20,169 bases of DNA, taken from Firmicutes bacterium UBA2296 (GTDB lineage Bacteria > Bacillota > UBA994). This document shows, piece by piece, positions 6,774 through 15,440 of the stretch (its first letter is position 1; each line of letters begins with the position of its first letter). The stretch lies in NCBI GenBank assembly GCA_002345475.1, contig DDWC01000065.1, forward strand, positions 1-20,169. Direction: 5' to 3'. Position numbers and translations under genes: made by a program. Under the pieces are notes generated by a model. The model had not been told where the DNA came from, made no database searches, and saw nothing but the letters and a program-made list of their open reading frames with translations.

Positions 6774-6935
6774 GGAACGGATCAAGTCCGACCCCTTGAG
6801 GCCGGCGGATTGACGCTACCGTACCCTGTCCGTTTCTACTGACAACAGACGACAGACGACTAGCGACAAGCCTCATCAGCACCCCCGTCAGAAACATCAG
6901 TCCCCCGTATCAGGCTGTCGCAACTCCTCTTAGCT

Positions 6936-6970
6936 GCTGGTGGCTGGTGGCTGGCGACTGTCGGCTGTCG
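6936..6970. repeat. 7-bp tandem array (5 units) abutting the Smr stop codon
   Basis: GCTGGTG, GCTGGTG, GCTGGCG, ACTGTCG, GCTGTCG, then a partial unit that contains the Smr stop codon (6972-6974). The gene-free stretch 6403-6971 holds this and the other mosaic B repeats and no recognisable gene. Confidence 0.85.
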
Positions 6971-6971
6971 G

Positions 6972-7313
6972 CTATCTAAGTATTACTACCGTAACCCCCT
7001 GATTATTGGCAATCTGCCTCTCTTCCTTCTCTAGCGCCTTACACATGCCGATAAACTCTCGCTTCTTCGCCGCCCACTGCTCTCCAGGCGCGAAGGCCCG
7101 CACAATGCCGCGCATGTCAGAGCCCACCAGCGCAATGCGCACCCGCTCCCTGATGACTCCCCCTTCGCCCCCCGACCCATAGCCGTGAATCAGGATTACA
7201 GCCTTGACACCTTGCCCCTTGTAGGTGAGCAGGGTGTTTTTCATTTTGCTTACCGACGCGTCGCCGCTGGGCCTGCCTAGTTCAAGATTGAGAATGGCAA
7301 GTTTACCTGGCAT
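6972..7313 (-). CDS. Stand-alone Smr-domain protein (MutS2 C-terminal type)
   Basis: The 113-residue protein shows the Smr core: VILIHGYGSGGEGGVIRERVR (39-59; H43, G44, G46, G48) and MRGIVRAFAPGEQW (67-80), the usual strand-helix and Gly-rich pieces. The upstream LDLHG-type motif is not clear (LNLELGRPS at 8-16). Smr domains are nucleases or nucleic-acid-binding modules, found on MutS2 and as single-domain proteins acting on DNA or on collided ribosomes. A G-rich ribosome site (GGGGGT) lies upstream. It begins 57 bp after the helicase fusion, same strand and with no terminator between, so they are probably co-transcribed and may act together on DNA. Its 3' end runs into the 7-bp repeats. Confidence 0.85.
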   Translation of the reverse strand: MPGKLAILNLELGRPSGDASVSKMKNTLLTYKGQGVKAVILIHGYGSGGEGGVIRERVRIALVGSDMRGIVRAFAPGEQWAAKKREFIGMCKALEKEERQIANNQGVTVVILR

Positions 7314-7370
7314 GTCCTACCCCCTTTTGCAATGGCCTGCATCAGCGTGACTCTCCACGCACATGCTTAC

Positions 7371-10300
7371 TTATTCGCCGCGCTTCAGATACACCTCCGG
7401 CAAAACTACTCTAACCTCTCGGTCAGATTCTTCGTGATACCACCATACCACGAAATTTACCTTGGCGTGGCTCGGCGTATACCCTTGCTGCAGCTTCTTG
7501 TCGTAGGCCTCCATGAACCTGCGCGAAAACCTGAGCACCCTGCGGGAACCTGTGCCCAGCCAACCGTCTGCCAGAAACTCCAGTGCATCGCCGCTTTGCA
7601 GCCCACTTATTGCGGGCTGGTTGTTTAGGCAGCTGTCCAGAAAGACGTCGCGATGACCCAGTTGCATGGCGACCACGCGGGGAGGATCAAACTTGTCGCG
7701 GACGTTTTGACGTGTCATGGCCTCTGCGCGTAAGTGGTCCAGGTACGCTCCGGTCAGGTGAATAGTCAGATTGCGCTTAGCTCTGGTCATGGCCACGTAT
7801 AACTGCCGTTTTTGCTCTTCCGTGCTAATCTGAAACCCATCCAGCAACAGGTGGACGTTGTCAAACTCCTTGCCCTTAGCCTTGTGTATGGTCGACACAA
7901 ATATGGTCTCGCCAAGTTCAGCATAGAAGTCTTCCAGCTTCGATTCTTTGACGAAGCTAGTCAAATCAGATTTGTACCTGCGCTCGCGGTTCACGCTCTC
8001 AAAGGCGCGCATGATTCGCTCAGAGGTATCGAGCGTCGCACTTCGGCTAAACCGCTGACGCACCTGCCGTTTGGCGCGTTCCCAAGACTCCTCGTCGATG
8101 GTCGGTGCCGATGCTTCTGCCAGGACCAGATCGAGAAAGGCCCTTACCTCAACCAGGTCACTCAAACGAAACCCGTCGTTACTCTGTATAAGTTTGGCGG
8201 GGTAACCGGCATTGGACAAAAGTCCCGCCACCTGCAAGGCTTCGTCGTTTGTCCGCGTCAGTGCACAGACACTGCCGGAAATCTCGCTGCTCATTATGTC
8301 AATAACAAAAGGAGTGACCAAGTTGCCATGAACGTATCGCACTAAACGAATCTGCCCCAGCTCTCGGCTCACAGCTGACACGTGGTTTTCTTTTAACCTG
8401 CCTCTCAGGACTCCAGCATAGCCGTTGGTGAAAGCAACCAGATTGGCGCGGCTGCGGTAGTTGTCCAGCAACTCGTATTTCCTGGCCTTGGTCTCCTGTA
8501 GGAAATCGGCCAGGTAACGGGAGCTAGAGCCGCGAAACTCAAAGATATTCTGGTCGTCATCGCCTACCGCAATCACGCGCAGGGTTTCATTTTGCTCCAT
8601 CAAGGCCTGTATGAGACTGAAAGAATCCGCGTCCATGTCCTGCGCCTCGTCGATGACCAGCACTGTCTTGGTCATTCTGTTGGGCTCTACCTCCCCTGAC
8701 CGGATCTTCCCAGCCGCCTCGGCCACTACATTATCCGATTGCTCGATACTGCCCATTCTTCCCAGCAAATCGAAGCAATAGGAATGAAAGGTCTTTATCT
8801 CTACGAAGTAGGCGGCATTACCGATGAGTTTTATCAGGCGGTCCTTAAACTCCGTGGCGGCGGCGCGAGAAAAAGTCAACATGAGCAGCTGCTCGTGCTT
8901 AACGTCCTCCATCAGTAACAGCGAAGCTAGTTTGTGCACCAGCACCCTGGTCTTGCCACTGCCCGGTCCGGCCAAAACCACAATGTGCTGGCTGTCATTG
9001 TCTTTGATTATGCTCAGCTGGCGGGCGGACAACTCCCCGAAGAGCTTCTTGAACTTACCGGGAGTAATGTTCTGTTTTATCTCATCGCCCCTGGCACCGG
9101 GGAAGTACTTGGCCAGGAAACTGGCGTAGTTAAGCTGGAAATAGTCTTCCACAAACTGCAGCGCATTTCTAAAGTCCGAAAGCATTTTGCTGGCGTACTC
9201 GCCGACAATGTGAATCTGCTGCACACGGTTGACGTAATGCTCGTCCAGTTTACGGTAGTCTTCTAGCCTGTAACGGCGCCTGAGGTCCTTTTCCAGACGC
9301 TCAATCCGCATGGGACTGTACAGAATCAGAAAACCCCCTTCCACCCGCAGCGCTTCGATGCGGGAGAGATAGAACAACGCATCCTCGATATCCGCGATGG
9401 CTATAGCTCGTTTGAAAAGGAAGGCGTCCTCTTCATAGGCCCGTTTTAGCTCCAGCACAGAAAATCCCACCAACACATCGGCTTCGTCCTGCTCCGCATT
9501 TACCCCTTCTCGCCGCTTATACAGACGCTCCAGAATGAACCGGGACAGCTCGTGGCGGATGGCCAAAATCTCACGCAGGCTATCCCGACTACACAGAGGC
9601 ATTATGCGGACATGATTTCTCGAGAACTCTTCATTGGCGCACTTAATGTGCTTCCTGATTTTCCAGAAGTTCAGCACCATGCGTATTTTTGCCGGGGTTA
9701 CGTCGCTACATCCCGCTGCTGCCGCTGCCTCGTTCAGCTCTTTAAGATGATAGGTGCCCTCTTCTCCATCAATTGAATCCACCAGAAATCGCTCCAGAGA
9801 TGCGAAAACGTCCATGATCTGGAGCGACCTGTTCACTTTCTCGTCTCGTTTAATATAGGCAGACAAGTCCTTGGCGTCAGCCAGGACGCCGGCTTCACGC
9901 ATCAGGTTAAGGGACGCTATTACTCTTTCCCGGGGGATGCCAAGTCTGTCGGAAAGATAGTCCACCCGGTCCTCCACATCACCCTCGGTGTTGGCGGCAC
10001 GGCCGACGCTGCGCCTGGAAACCAGTGCCAGGATGATCCTGACGGCGTCCTGCTCGGCCACTTCGTCGAATAGACCGGATGCCTGCAGACTTTCTATGGC
10101 TGCCCTGGCGGACTTGTGCTGAATATTGCTGGCGAAGACCCGAGGCATATTCTGGCCCCGCTTGACGTATCCCGCGTTCTCCAGGGCTGCAATGGCGGTG
10201 CGCACACGGGTTTCGATATCTTCAATATTGTCATCCCAGCCGGCCTTTCGGGCGATCTCCAGTGCTGACTGAGATGCCGTCAGACGCAATCGTGTAATGT

Positions 10301-12176
10301 CCTTAATGGCCTTCCACACCTGCTGAATTTCCTTCATGCTGATCTTCGAGCGGCTAAGCATAGCAAAGTGTTTGTCCAGGTCGGTCTCACTGTAGAGTAT
10401 GTAGCAGTCAGCCTCAAGATGCTCGTCGCGCCCGGCCCGTCCTGCTTCCTGAACATAGTTTTCCAGGGAACTGGAAATCTCATAGTGAATGACCATGCCC
10501 ACATCTTTCTTGTCCACACCCATGCCAAAGGCCGATGTAGCCACCATGATGTCTATATCACCCGCCACGAAGGCGTTCTGGTTTTGCGTCTTCTTGTCCG
10601 TATCCATTCTGCCGTGAAAGGAGCGGGCGGTAAATCCATCCGACGCAAGCCTGTCGGCAAGCTTGTCCGCAGTTTTTGTCCCCAGCACGTATACTATGGT
10701 AGGGCATGGTCGTCCCAGTATCAGATTGCGCAAGGCATCGTACTTTTCCTCGTCGCTTTCCATGCGTATGACTCTATAATGAAGATTCTGCCGTGCCGAA
10801 CCGGCAGTATACAGTTCCAATTCAAGACCCAGTTTCTCTCTGAAATACTCCCTAATGTCCTCTATTACTTTGGGCTTGGCCGTGGCGGTAAAACAGGATA
10901 CGGGGATTGTCTCCCGCAGACCTTTGGTCTCCTGAATCTTGCGGATAAAGTCGCCAATATACATATAATCGACGCGGAAATCCTGTCCCCAGGCGGAGAA
11001 ACAGTGCGCCTCGTCCACCACGAAGCGAGTTATCTTCCTGTTGAGCAAGAGATGCTCAATGGTTCGCGACCTCAGGGACTCCGGCGAAATATATAGTATG
11101 GCGGCCGAACCGTCCTCCACCCGCTCCATGGCCCTGGCTCGTTCAATCGGGTTGACAAGCCCGCTGATGCTCACTGCCTCAACAATTCCCGCCTTCTCCA
11201 GGTTGTCCACCTGGTCTTTCATAAGCGACTGTAGCGGCGAAATGACAACGGTAAGCCCCTTGACCGTTTCGCCACTGACCAGCGCAGGGACCTGAAAGGT
11301 CAGGGACTTGCCACCGCCGGTAGGAAATACCGCCAGAAGCGACTTGTTAGCCAGAGCAGCCTCTACAGCGTGTTGCTGCAACGGCTTTCCATCAAAGCTG
11401 CGGTACGAGTCAAAACCAAACCAGTGCTTCAGGCTTCTGGTCGCATCCAGCTTACTATCACAGTAGGGGCAGCCGGCCAGGCAGGGGCGGTTGCGCAAAG
11501 TGTCCAGAATGTATTCAGTTTCAGGATATGACTTTAGCACCCACGGTGGCGTCAATGAGAACCTGTCGCGCACATGGATTGTTGACAAGGCGTAAGCCAA
11601 TGCCACGGGATAGTCGTAGATGAGCCTGTACATATCGGCGTTGTGGCATATTTCATCGGCGAAAATTGAGCGGATCAGACTGGCCCTGTCGGTGACGTAA
11701 GCCTCGTAGTCTATGTAGCGGAAGAATCCCGCAAACTGTGGCTGGTCCCGCAGAAGGGCAAAAAAGAGCTTCTGCATCGAGATATCCGCGTTATGGAACG
11801 CGTTCATCTCATCGTGCAGCAGCTCTCTCGCCTTCTTCGCGTCAGTCACGGGATTGTTCAGCTCTTCAGATTGCAGTTTTTCGTCTTTCACCAGGGCATG
11901 ATACGGCTTGCGGGGAAACAGCAGCGCCGAAAGCTGCAGCGTATCTATAACATTCATGGGGTCGATTCCGTTGGCCTCCACCGCGTAGCGCAAGTACTTG
12001 AAGTCGTGGTTGACTATGTTGTGGCCGCAGATGAAATCGACGCCCTGGAGGTACTGGGCAAACTGCACAATAGAACGGCCGTGAAACACGCCGTCCAGAT
12101 GGTTCACCGCTCCTATGTCCAGCACCTGGTCAGTCTGCGGATGCACTTCCACATCGACAAAGGCAATCGGTTTCAT
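7371..12176 (-). CDS. Exonuclease-RecQ helicase-UvrD/Rep helicase triple fusion
   Basis: Read from the ATG at 12176 (1601 residues; an in-frame ATG at 12290 would add 38 residues of no visible homology). Residues 1-135 are a DnaQ-like exonuclease with DVE (8-10), GHNIVNHDF (D58) and NNPVTDA (D112). Residues 260-610 are a RecQ-type superfamily 2 helicase: PTGGGKS (285-291), DEAH (388-391), FTATA and QEAGRAGRDE (576-585). Residues 610-1030 hold predicted winged-helix segments. Residues 1045-1480 are a UvrD/Rep superfamily 1 helicase: AGPGSGKT (1068-1075), DEAQ (1175-1178), DDDQNIFEFRG, TIHKAKGKEFD and YVAMTRAK. The RecQ zinc-binding Cys set after the helicase is absent; a C232-C236-C239 cluster sits before it. 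The presumed role is unwinding and trimming of DNA in repair or recombination. A terminator separates it from the HD-GYP gene upstream. Confidence 0.93.
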   Translation of the reverse strand: MKPIAFVDVEVHPQTDQVLDIGAVNHLDGVFHGRSIVQFAQYLQGVDFICGHNIVNHDFKYLRYAVEANGIDPMNVIDTLQLSALLFPRKPYHALVKDEKLQSEELNNPVTDAKKARELLHDEMNAFHNADISMQKLFFALLRDQPQFAGFFRYIDYEAYVTDRASLIRSIFADEICHNADMYRLIYDYPVALAYALSTIHVRDRFSLTPPWVLKSYPETEYILDTLRNRPCLAGCPYCDSKLDATRSLKHWFGFDSYRSFDGKPLQQHAVEAALANKSLLAVFPTGGGKSLTFQVPALVSGETVKGLTVVISPLQSLMKDQVDNLEKAGIVEAVSISGLVNPIERARAMERVEDGSAAILYISPESLRSRTIEHLLLNRKITRFVVDEAHCFSAWGQDFRVDYMYIGDFIRKIQETKGLRETIPVSCFTATAKPKVIEDIREYFREKLGLELELYTAGSARQNLHYRVIRMESDEEKYDALRNLILGRPCPTIVYVLGTKTADKLADRLASDGFTARSFHGRMDTDKKTQNQNAFVAGDIDIMVATSAFGMGVDKKDVGMVIHYEISSSLENYVQEAGRAGRDEHLEADCYILYSETDLDKHFAMLSRSKISMKEIQQVWKAIKDITRLRLTASQSALEIARKAGWDDNIEDIETRVRTAIAALENAGYVKRGQNMPRVFASNIQHKSARAAIESLQASGLFDEVAEQDAVRIILALVSRRSVGRAANTEGDVEDRVDYLSDRLGIPRERVIASLNLMREAGVLADAKDLSAYIKRDEKVNRSLQIMDVFASLERFLVDSIDGEEGTYHLKELNEAAAAAGCSDVTPAKIRMVLNFWKIRKHIKCANEEFSRNHVRIMPLCSRDSLREILAIRHELSRFILERLYKRREGVNAEQDEADVLVGFSVLELKRAYEEDAFLFKRAIAIADIEDALFYLSRIEALRVEGGFLILYSPMRIERLEKDLRRRYRLEDYRKLDEHYVNRVQQIHIVGEYASKMLSDFRNALQFVEDYFQLNYASFLAKYFPGARGDEIKQNITPGKFKKLFGELSARQLSIIKDNDSQHIVVLAGPGSGKTRVLVHKLASLLLMEDVKHEQLLMLTFSRAAATEFKDRLIKLIGNAAYFVEIKTFHSYCFDLLGRMGSIEQSDNVVAEAAGKIRSGEVEPNRMTKTVLVIDEAQDMDADSFSLIQALMEQNETLRVIAVGDDDQNIFEFRGSSSRYLADFLQETKARKYELLDNYRSRANLVAFTNGYAGVLRGRLKENHVSAVSRELGQIRLVRYVHGNLVTPFVIDIMSSEISGSVCALTRTNDEALQVAGLLSNAGYPAKLIQSNDGFRLSDLVEVRAFLDLVLAEASAPTIDEESWERAKRQVRQRFSRSATLDTSERIMRAFESVNRERRYKSDLTSFVKESKLEDFYAELGETIFVSTIHKAKGKEFDNVHLLLDGFQISTEEQKRQLYVAMTRAKRNLTIHLTGAYLDHLRAEAMTRQNVRDKFDPPRVVAMQLGHRDVFLDSCLNNQPAISGLQSGDALEFLADGWLGTGSRRVLRFSRRFMEAYDKKLQQGYTPSHAKVNFVVWWYHEESDREVRVVLPEVYLKRGE

Positions 12177-12293
12177 AATCCAGAGCCCCCCGCGGTTTGG
12201 CGTACCCGTGCGCAATATTTGCCAATTAGCATTCTTTTTAACTTCAACGGGAAAACGGATAATCCTGCACCGCCCAGTAAGCTGGAGCAACAG

Positions 12294-12328
12294 AAAAGGC
12301 GGAGGCGCGGAATCACCGCGTCACCGCC
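12294..12328 (-). terminator. Rho-independent terminator of the HD-GYP sensor gene
   Basis: On the minus strand GGCGG and CGCGG pair with CCGCG and CCGCC (separated by a small internal loop, 5-nt loop at 12311-12315), followed by TTTT (12294-12297). It lies between the HD-GYP stop and the helicase start. It implies an own promoter for the helicase gene in the remaining ~115 bp, where I see no clear -35/-10 pair. Confidence 0.8.
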
Positions 12329-12407
12329 CATTTGGACTTGGCAGAAGTCGTAGTAAAGACACGCTGTTACTTTCCGTTCTGTGGCAGAACATCAAAGACG
12401 ACGGCAA

Positions 12408-15395
12408 CTAGAACTGCTGGTCCAGCTCTTGCAGGAACATCTCTGCTGCCCGCCGATCGAAGTGTTTCCCACTCTGTTGCCGGATGTAATCTGCGGCAGC
12501 CTGGCAACTCCAGGCCTGACGATAGGGACGTTTGCTGGTGAGGGCGTCATAAACGTCTATGACGGCAAAGATCCGGGCGGCCAGCGGTATCTCTTCTCCC
12601 TTGAGGCCTCGCGGATAGCCTGTGCCGTCCCATTTCTCGTGGTGGCAGTAGGGAATGTCCAGGGCCGGTCGCAGGTATTCGATGGGCGAGAGCATTTCAT
12701 AAGCGTGTCTGGGGTGCTCGTGCATTACTACCCACTCTTCTGCCGTTAGCTGGCCTGGTTTAAGCAAAATAGCGTCAGACACGCCCATCTTACCGATGTC
12801 GTGCAACAGCGCGCCTCTTCGCGCGTGGGCCAAATCTTCCTCGTTCATACCCATCATCTTAGCGATATGGACAGTCTGCTCTGCCACCCTCCGGCTGTGA
12901 TGTTCTGTCTCCCGGTCACGCAGGTCCAGCGCGTGGGCCCAGCCGTCAATCGTCTTGTCATAGGCCTGCATTAGTTTCATGTTCGTGTTGGCCATCTCAT
13001 GTACAAGTCCTGCATTGTCAATGGCTATGGCGGCCTGACCGGCCAGAGTCTCCAGGAACTCCAGCCACTCTTCGTTTGTCTCCAGGGGTACGCGGTGAAA
13101 GACCTCAAGCACTCCTTCAACCTGCCCTCTGTTAATCAAGGGGACGGCGTAATACGTGTGCGCGTCTTCTTTCTCCATAAGTGGGCCCTGAAAGGGATCA
13201 CTCTCAAGCTCGCTCAAGCCTGTTACTCGGACAGATTTGCGCTCCATCACTGCTTGTCCCGCCAAGCCTTCGCCCACCGACAAGCTGAGTTTTGCGGGAT
13301 TAGCCTGGCGAAACCCTCTCCATGCTTCATATTTGAGCACTCCAGTGTGGGCATCCAGGCGCAAAATGGCAGCTGCATCCACGTTAAGAAGCCTGGTAAC
13401 CTCGTCCAGGATGACGCGGAATGTGACGCGAAGATCCAGACTTCCGGAAATAGCCATGTCTATGTTGCGCAGGGCCTGCATCTGTTCCAGATGGCGCAGG
13501 TTTCTTTCAAAGAGGCTGATGCGGTGTATAGCTGTGCCAGCCATCTCGGTGAGGGAAGTAAGCAGCTTCAGTTCTTCAGGAGTGATTTCGCGCGGCAAGG
13601 GAACTGAAACATACAGACTTCCCACAACATCGTTCTCATTAAGCAGCGAGAGACAAACTCCCCCCCAACCATCAGGTACTCCTTCATCAGGTTGCACCCG
13701 GAAATCTTTGGCGTACTCCCTGGACACCAAAACCTGCCCCGAGCTAAGCACTGCCCCGGAAATGCCGTTCTCGGCCTCAAAGAAGGCATCATCTAATTGG
13801 CCAAACCACCCCTGGGTAGCGGTAAAGCTAAGCTGACCACTGATGGGATGACACAGACAAATGGCTCCTGCGGTGGTCTCCAGAACGTCAAGGATTTCGC
13901 TGAGTAAGAGCGTCAACATTTCGGCTAGTGTTTCAGCCGTGCGCAAGGTAGATGACACCCTGTAGATGGCTTCGAGTTCAGCCAGTCGCTTTTTAAGCGA
14001 TTCTTCGGCCAGCTTGCGATCGGTGATATCGGCGGCTATGCCTTCAATTCTCACAGGCACTCGTGCTTCGTCATATATCAGTTGTGATCTGTCATGAACC
14101 CACACCACACTTCCATCAGGCCGGATAATGCGGCTCTCCCTTTCTGCTGCTCCCGCGGCATATAGCTGGGCGAAGGCCTTCGCGGTCAAGGAGCGGTCGT
14201 CGGGGTGAACGGCCGCCTGCCACAGCGATGGGTCTGCTACAAACTCTGCCGCGGACCGCCCATACATCTTTTCTACTGACGGACTGACATAGAAAATTCC
14301 CATGTCCGGCAAGGACAAAGACCAGACGACATCCGTAATATTGTCCAAAATACTGCTGAGTTTTCGCTCGCTTTCCCGCAATGTTTTTTCCATTTGCTTA
14401 CGCGCCAGGGCCTCTCCAATGCGGCTCGCGATGTCCTCCAATGCACTGATGCTGTCCCGGGTGAACTGCCCCTGCCTGCGGTCGCCAAGTTGCAGCAGTC
14501 CGACAATCTGTTGGCTCCGGCGAATGGGAATTAATGCCATGGAGGCATATTCTCCGTAGCATGGACTCACCGGAAGTGGTGACAGAGGAGTCTCAGCCGA
14601 GATATCCGGCAAGGCTGGAGGATCGTTTGACCAATAGCTCCCGTACTCTGTGAACAGGGGCGAAGCATGATCGACCTCACCTCGGAGGATATGCCCACAG
14701 ACGCACTCCAGTTTGACACCGTCGTCGGGATTGGGCTCGGTCCCCGCAACAGCCTCACCCACCTCCGGTGAGGTCTGCGCAGACAGGAAGGCATCGGAAA
14801 ACCCCAGTTGTGCAAAGTAAGGGAAGTGATCTCCACTTTTCAGGCGCATGGCTACGGCATCAAGCCCGGTCTTCGACTTGATGATGCCAAGAATACGCTG
14901 CACTGAATCATGTAGCTCTCCGGACTCGTTTAGAATGGCGAGAACATCGCCGGCAAGGTCATGGAAAAGCTCCGAGCGCTTGCGCTCGGTGATGTCGCGG
15001 ATATTGCACTGAATCACCTTATGTTGGCCTTCCATGTAAACATTGCTGATAAACTCAACATCCACATGTCGGCCACTCGCGGTCTGCAGGGGCAGATTTT
15101 CATAGCGGATATACTCCTGCTGCTGTAGCTCAATGAAATTATCTACATTTTCCCCCAGGTCTTTGAATGTCCCTATTTCCCAAATAGACTTACCCAGGAC
15201 TTCTTTCTCCTGGTACCCTAAAAGGTCAAGCAAAAAGGGATTGGCGTTCATAATTCTCCCGGTCTCGGCGTCTAGGATAAGAATCCCATCCTTAGCGCTC
15301 TCGAAAAGCCGGCGAAAGCGTGTTTCAGAGACGGAGAGTGACTCTTTTGCTTTCTCCGCTTCGCCCATGCCCTGTGAAGTAGTAACAAACCCCAT
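12408..15395 (-). CDS. Multi-sensor PAS-GAF-PAS-GAF-GAF-HD-GYP protein (putative c-di-GMP phosphodiesterase)
   Basis: 995 residues, no membrane segment. Order: PAS (about 25-140, ending in DITERKR), GAF (145-335), PAS (340-465, ending ADITDRK), GAF (475-630), GAF (640-800), HD-GYP (815-995). The HD-GYP domain keeps H833, HDIGKMG (HD 865-866), HEHP (892-895), HHEKWDGTGYP (918-928) and VIDVYDALTSKRPYR, so c-di-GMP hydrolysis to pGpG or GMP is predicted. The first GAF carries C231-x-C233-G and C279 in ECVCGHILRGE and YGEYASMALIPIR, a Cys pattern I know from GAF domains of PAS-GAF sensor kinases, perhaps for a cofactor or redox sensing. No GGDEF or kinase domain is present. AAGGTGG lies 9 nt upstream of the ATG. 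It follows the surface-protein gene by 128 bp with a large hairpin between. Confidence 0.93.
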   Translation of the reverse strand: MGFVTTSQGMGEAEKAKESLSVSETRFRRLFESAKDGILILDAETGRIMNANPFLLDLLGYQEKEVLGKSIWEIGTFKDLGENVDNFIELQQQEYIRYENLPLQTASGRHVDVEFISNVYMEGQHKVIQCNIRDITERKRSELFHDLAGDVLAILNESGELHDSVQRILGIIKSKTGLDAVAMRLKSGDHFPYFAQLGFSDAFLSAQTSPEVGEAVAGTEPNPDDGVKLECVCGHILRGEVDHASPLFTEYGSYWSNDPPALPDISAETPLSPLPVSPCYGEYASMALIPIRRSQQIVGLLQLGDRRQGQFTRDSISALEDIASRIGEALARKQMEKTLRESERKLSSILDNITDVVWSLSLPDMGIFYVSPSVEKMYGRSAAEFVADPSLWQAAVHPDDRSLTAKAFAQLYAAGAAERESRIIRPDGSVVWVHDRSQLIYDEARVPVRIEGIAADITDRKLAEESLKKRLAELEAIYRVSSTLRTAETLAEMLTLLLSEILDVLETTAGAICLCHPISGQLSFTATQGWFGQLDDAFFEAENGISGAVLSSGQVLVSREYAKDFRVQPDEGVPDGWGGVCLSLLNENDVVGSLYVSVPLPREITPEELKLLTSLTEMAGTAIHRISLFERNLRHLEQMQALRNIDMAISGSLDLRVTFRVILDEVTRLLNVDAAAILRLDAHTGVLKYEAWRGFRQANPAKLSLSVGEGLAGQAVMERKSVRVTGLSELESDPFQGPLMEKEDAHTYYAVPLINRGQVEGVLEVFHRVPLETNEEWLEFLETLAGQAAIAIDNAGLVHEMANTNMKLMQAYDKTIDGWAHALDLRDRETEHHSRRVAEQTVHIAKMMGMNEEDLAHARRGALLHDIGKMGVSDAILLKPGQLTAEEWVVMHEHPRHAYEMLSPIEYLRPALDIPYCHHEKWDGTGYPRGLKGEEIPLAARIFAVIDVYDALTSKRPYRQAWSCQAAADYIRQQSGKHFDRRAAEMFLQELDQQF

Positions 15396-15440
15396 TCTTC
15401 AACACCACCTTACATTTCGGATGAAAATCCTGGGTAGGTG

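Larger units (their letters stand above)
6633..6920. repeat. Large imperfect inverted repeat in mosaic B
   Basis: The 12-mer CGACAGCCTGAT (6633-6644) is exactly complementary to 6909-6920. The 21-bp arm 6689-6709 is complementary to 6851-6871 with one mismatch. Further CTGAT copies (6650, 6660) face ATCAG copies (6875, 6896). The arms share nearly the same centre (about 6777-6780), so the whole 288 bp is a nested palindrome. No ORF lies within it. Confidence 0.8.

Noticed and set aside
6429..6970. Possible CRISPR array
   Set aside because: Units are 7 or 14 bp and directly adjacent; there are no 25-40 bp repeats with unique spacers and no cas genes.
10368..11096. Long plus-strand frame (242 codons) opposite the helicase gene
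   Set aside because: Antisense to conserved RecQ motifs; no ribosome site and no recognisable domain, so a coding shadow.
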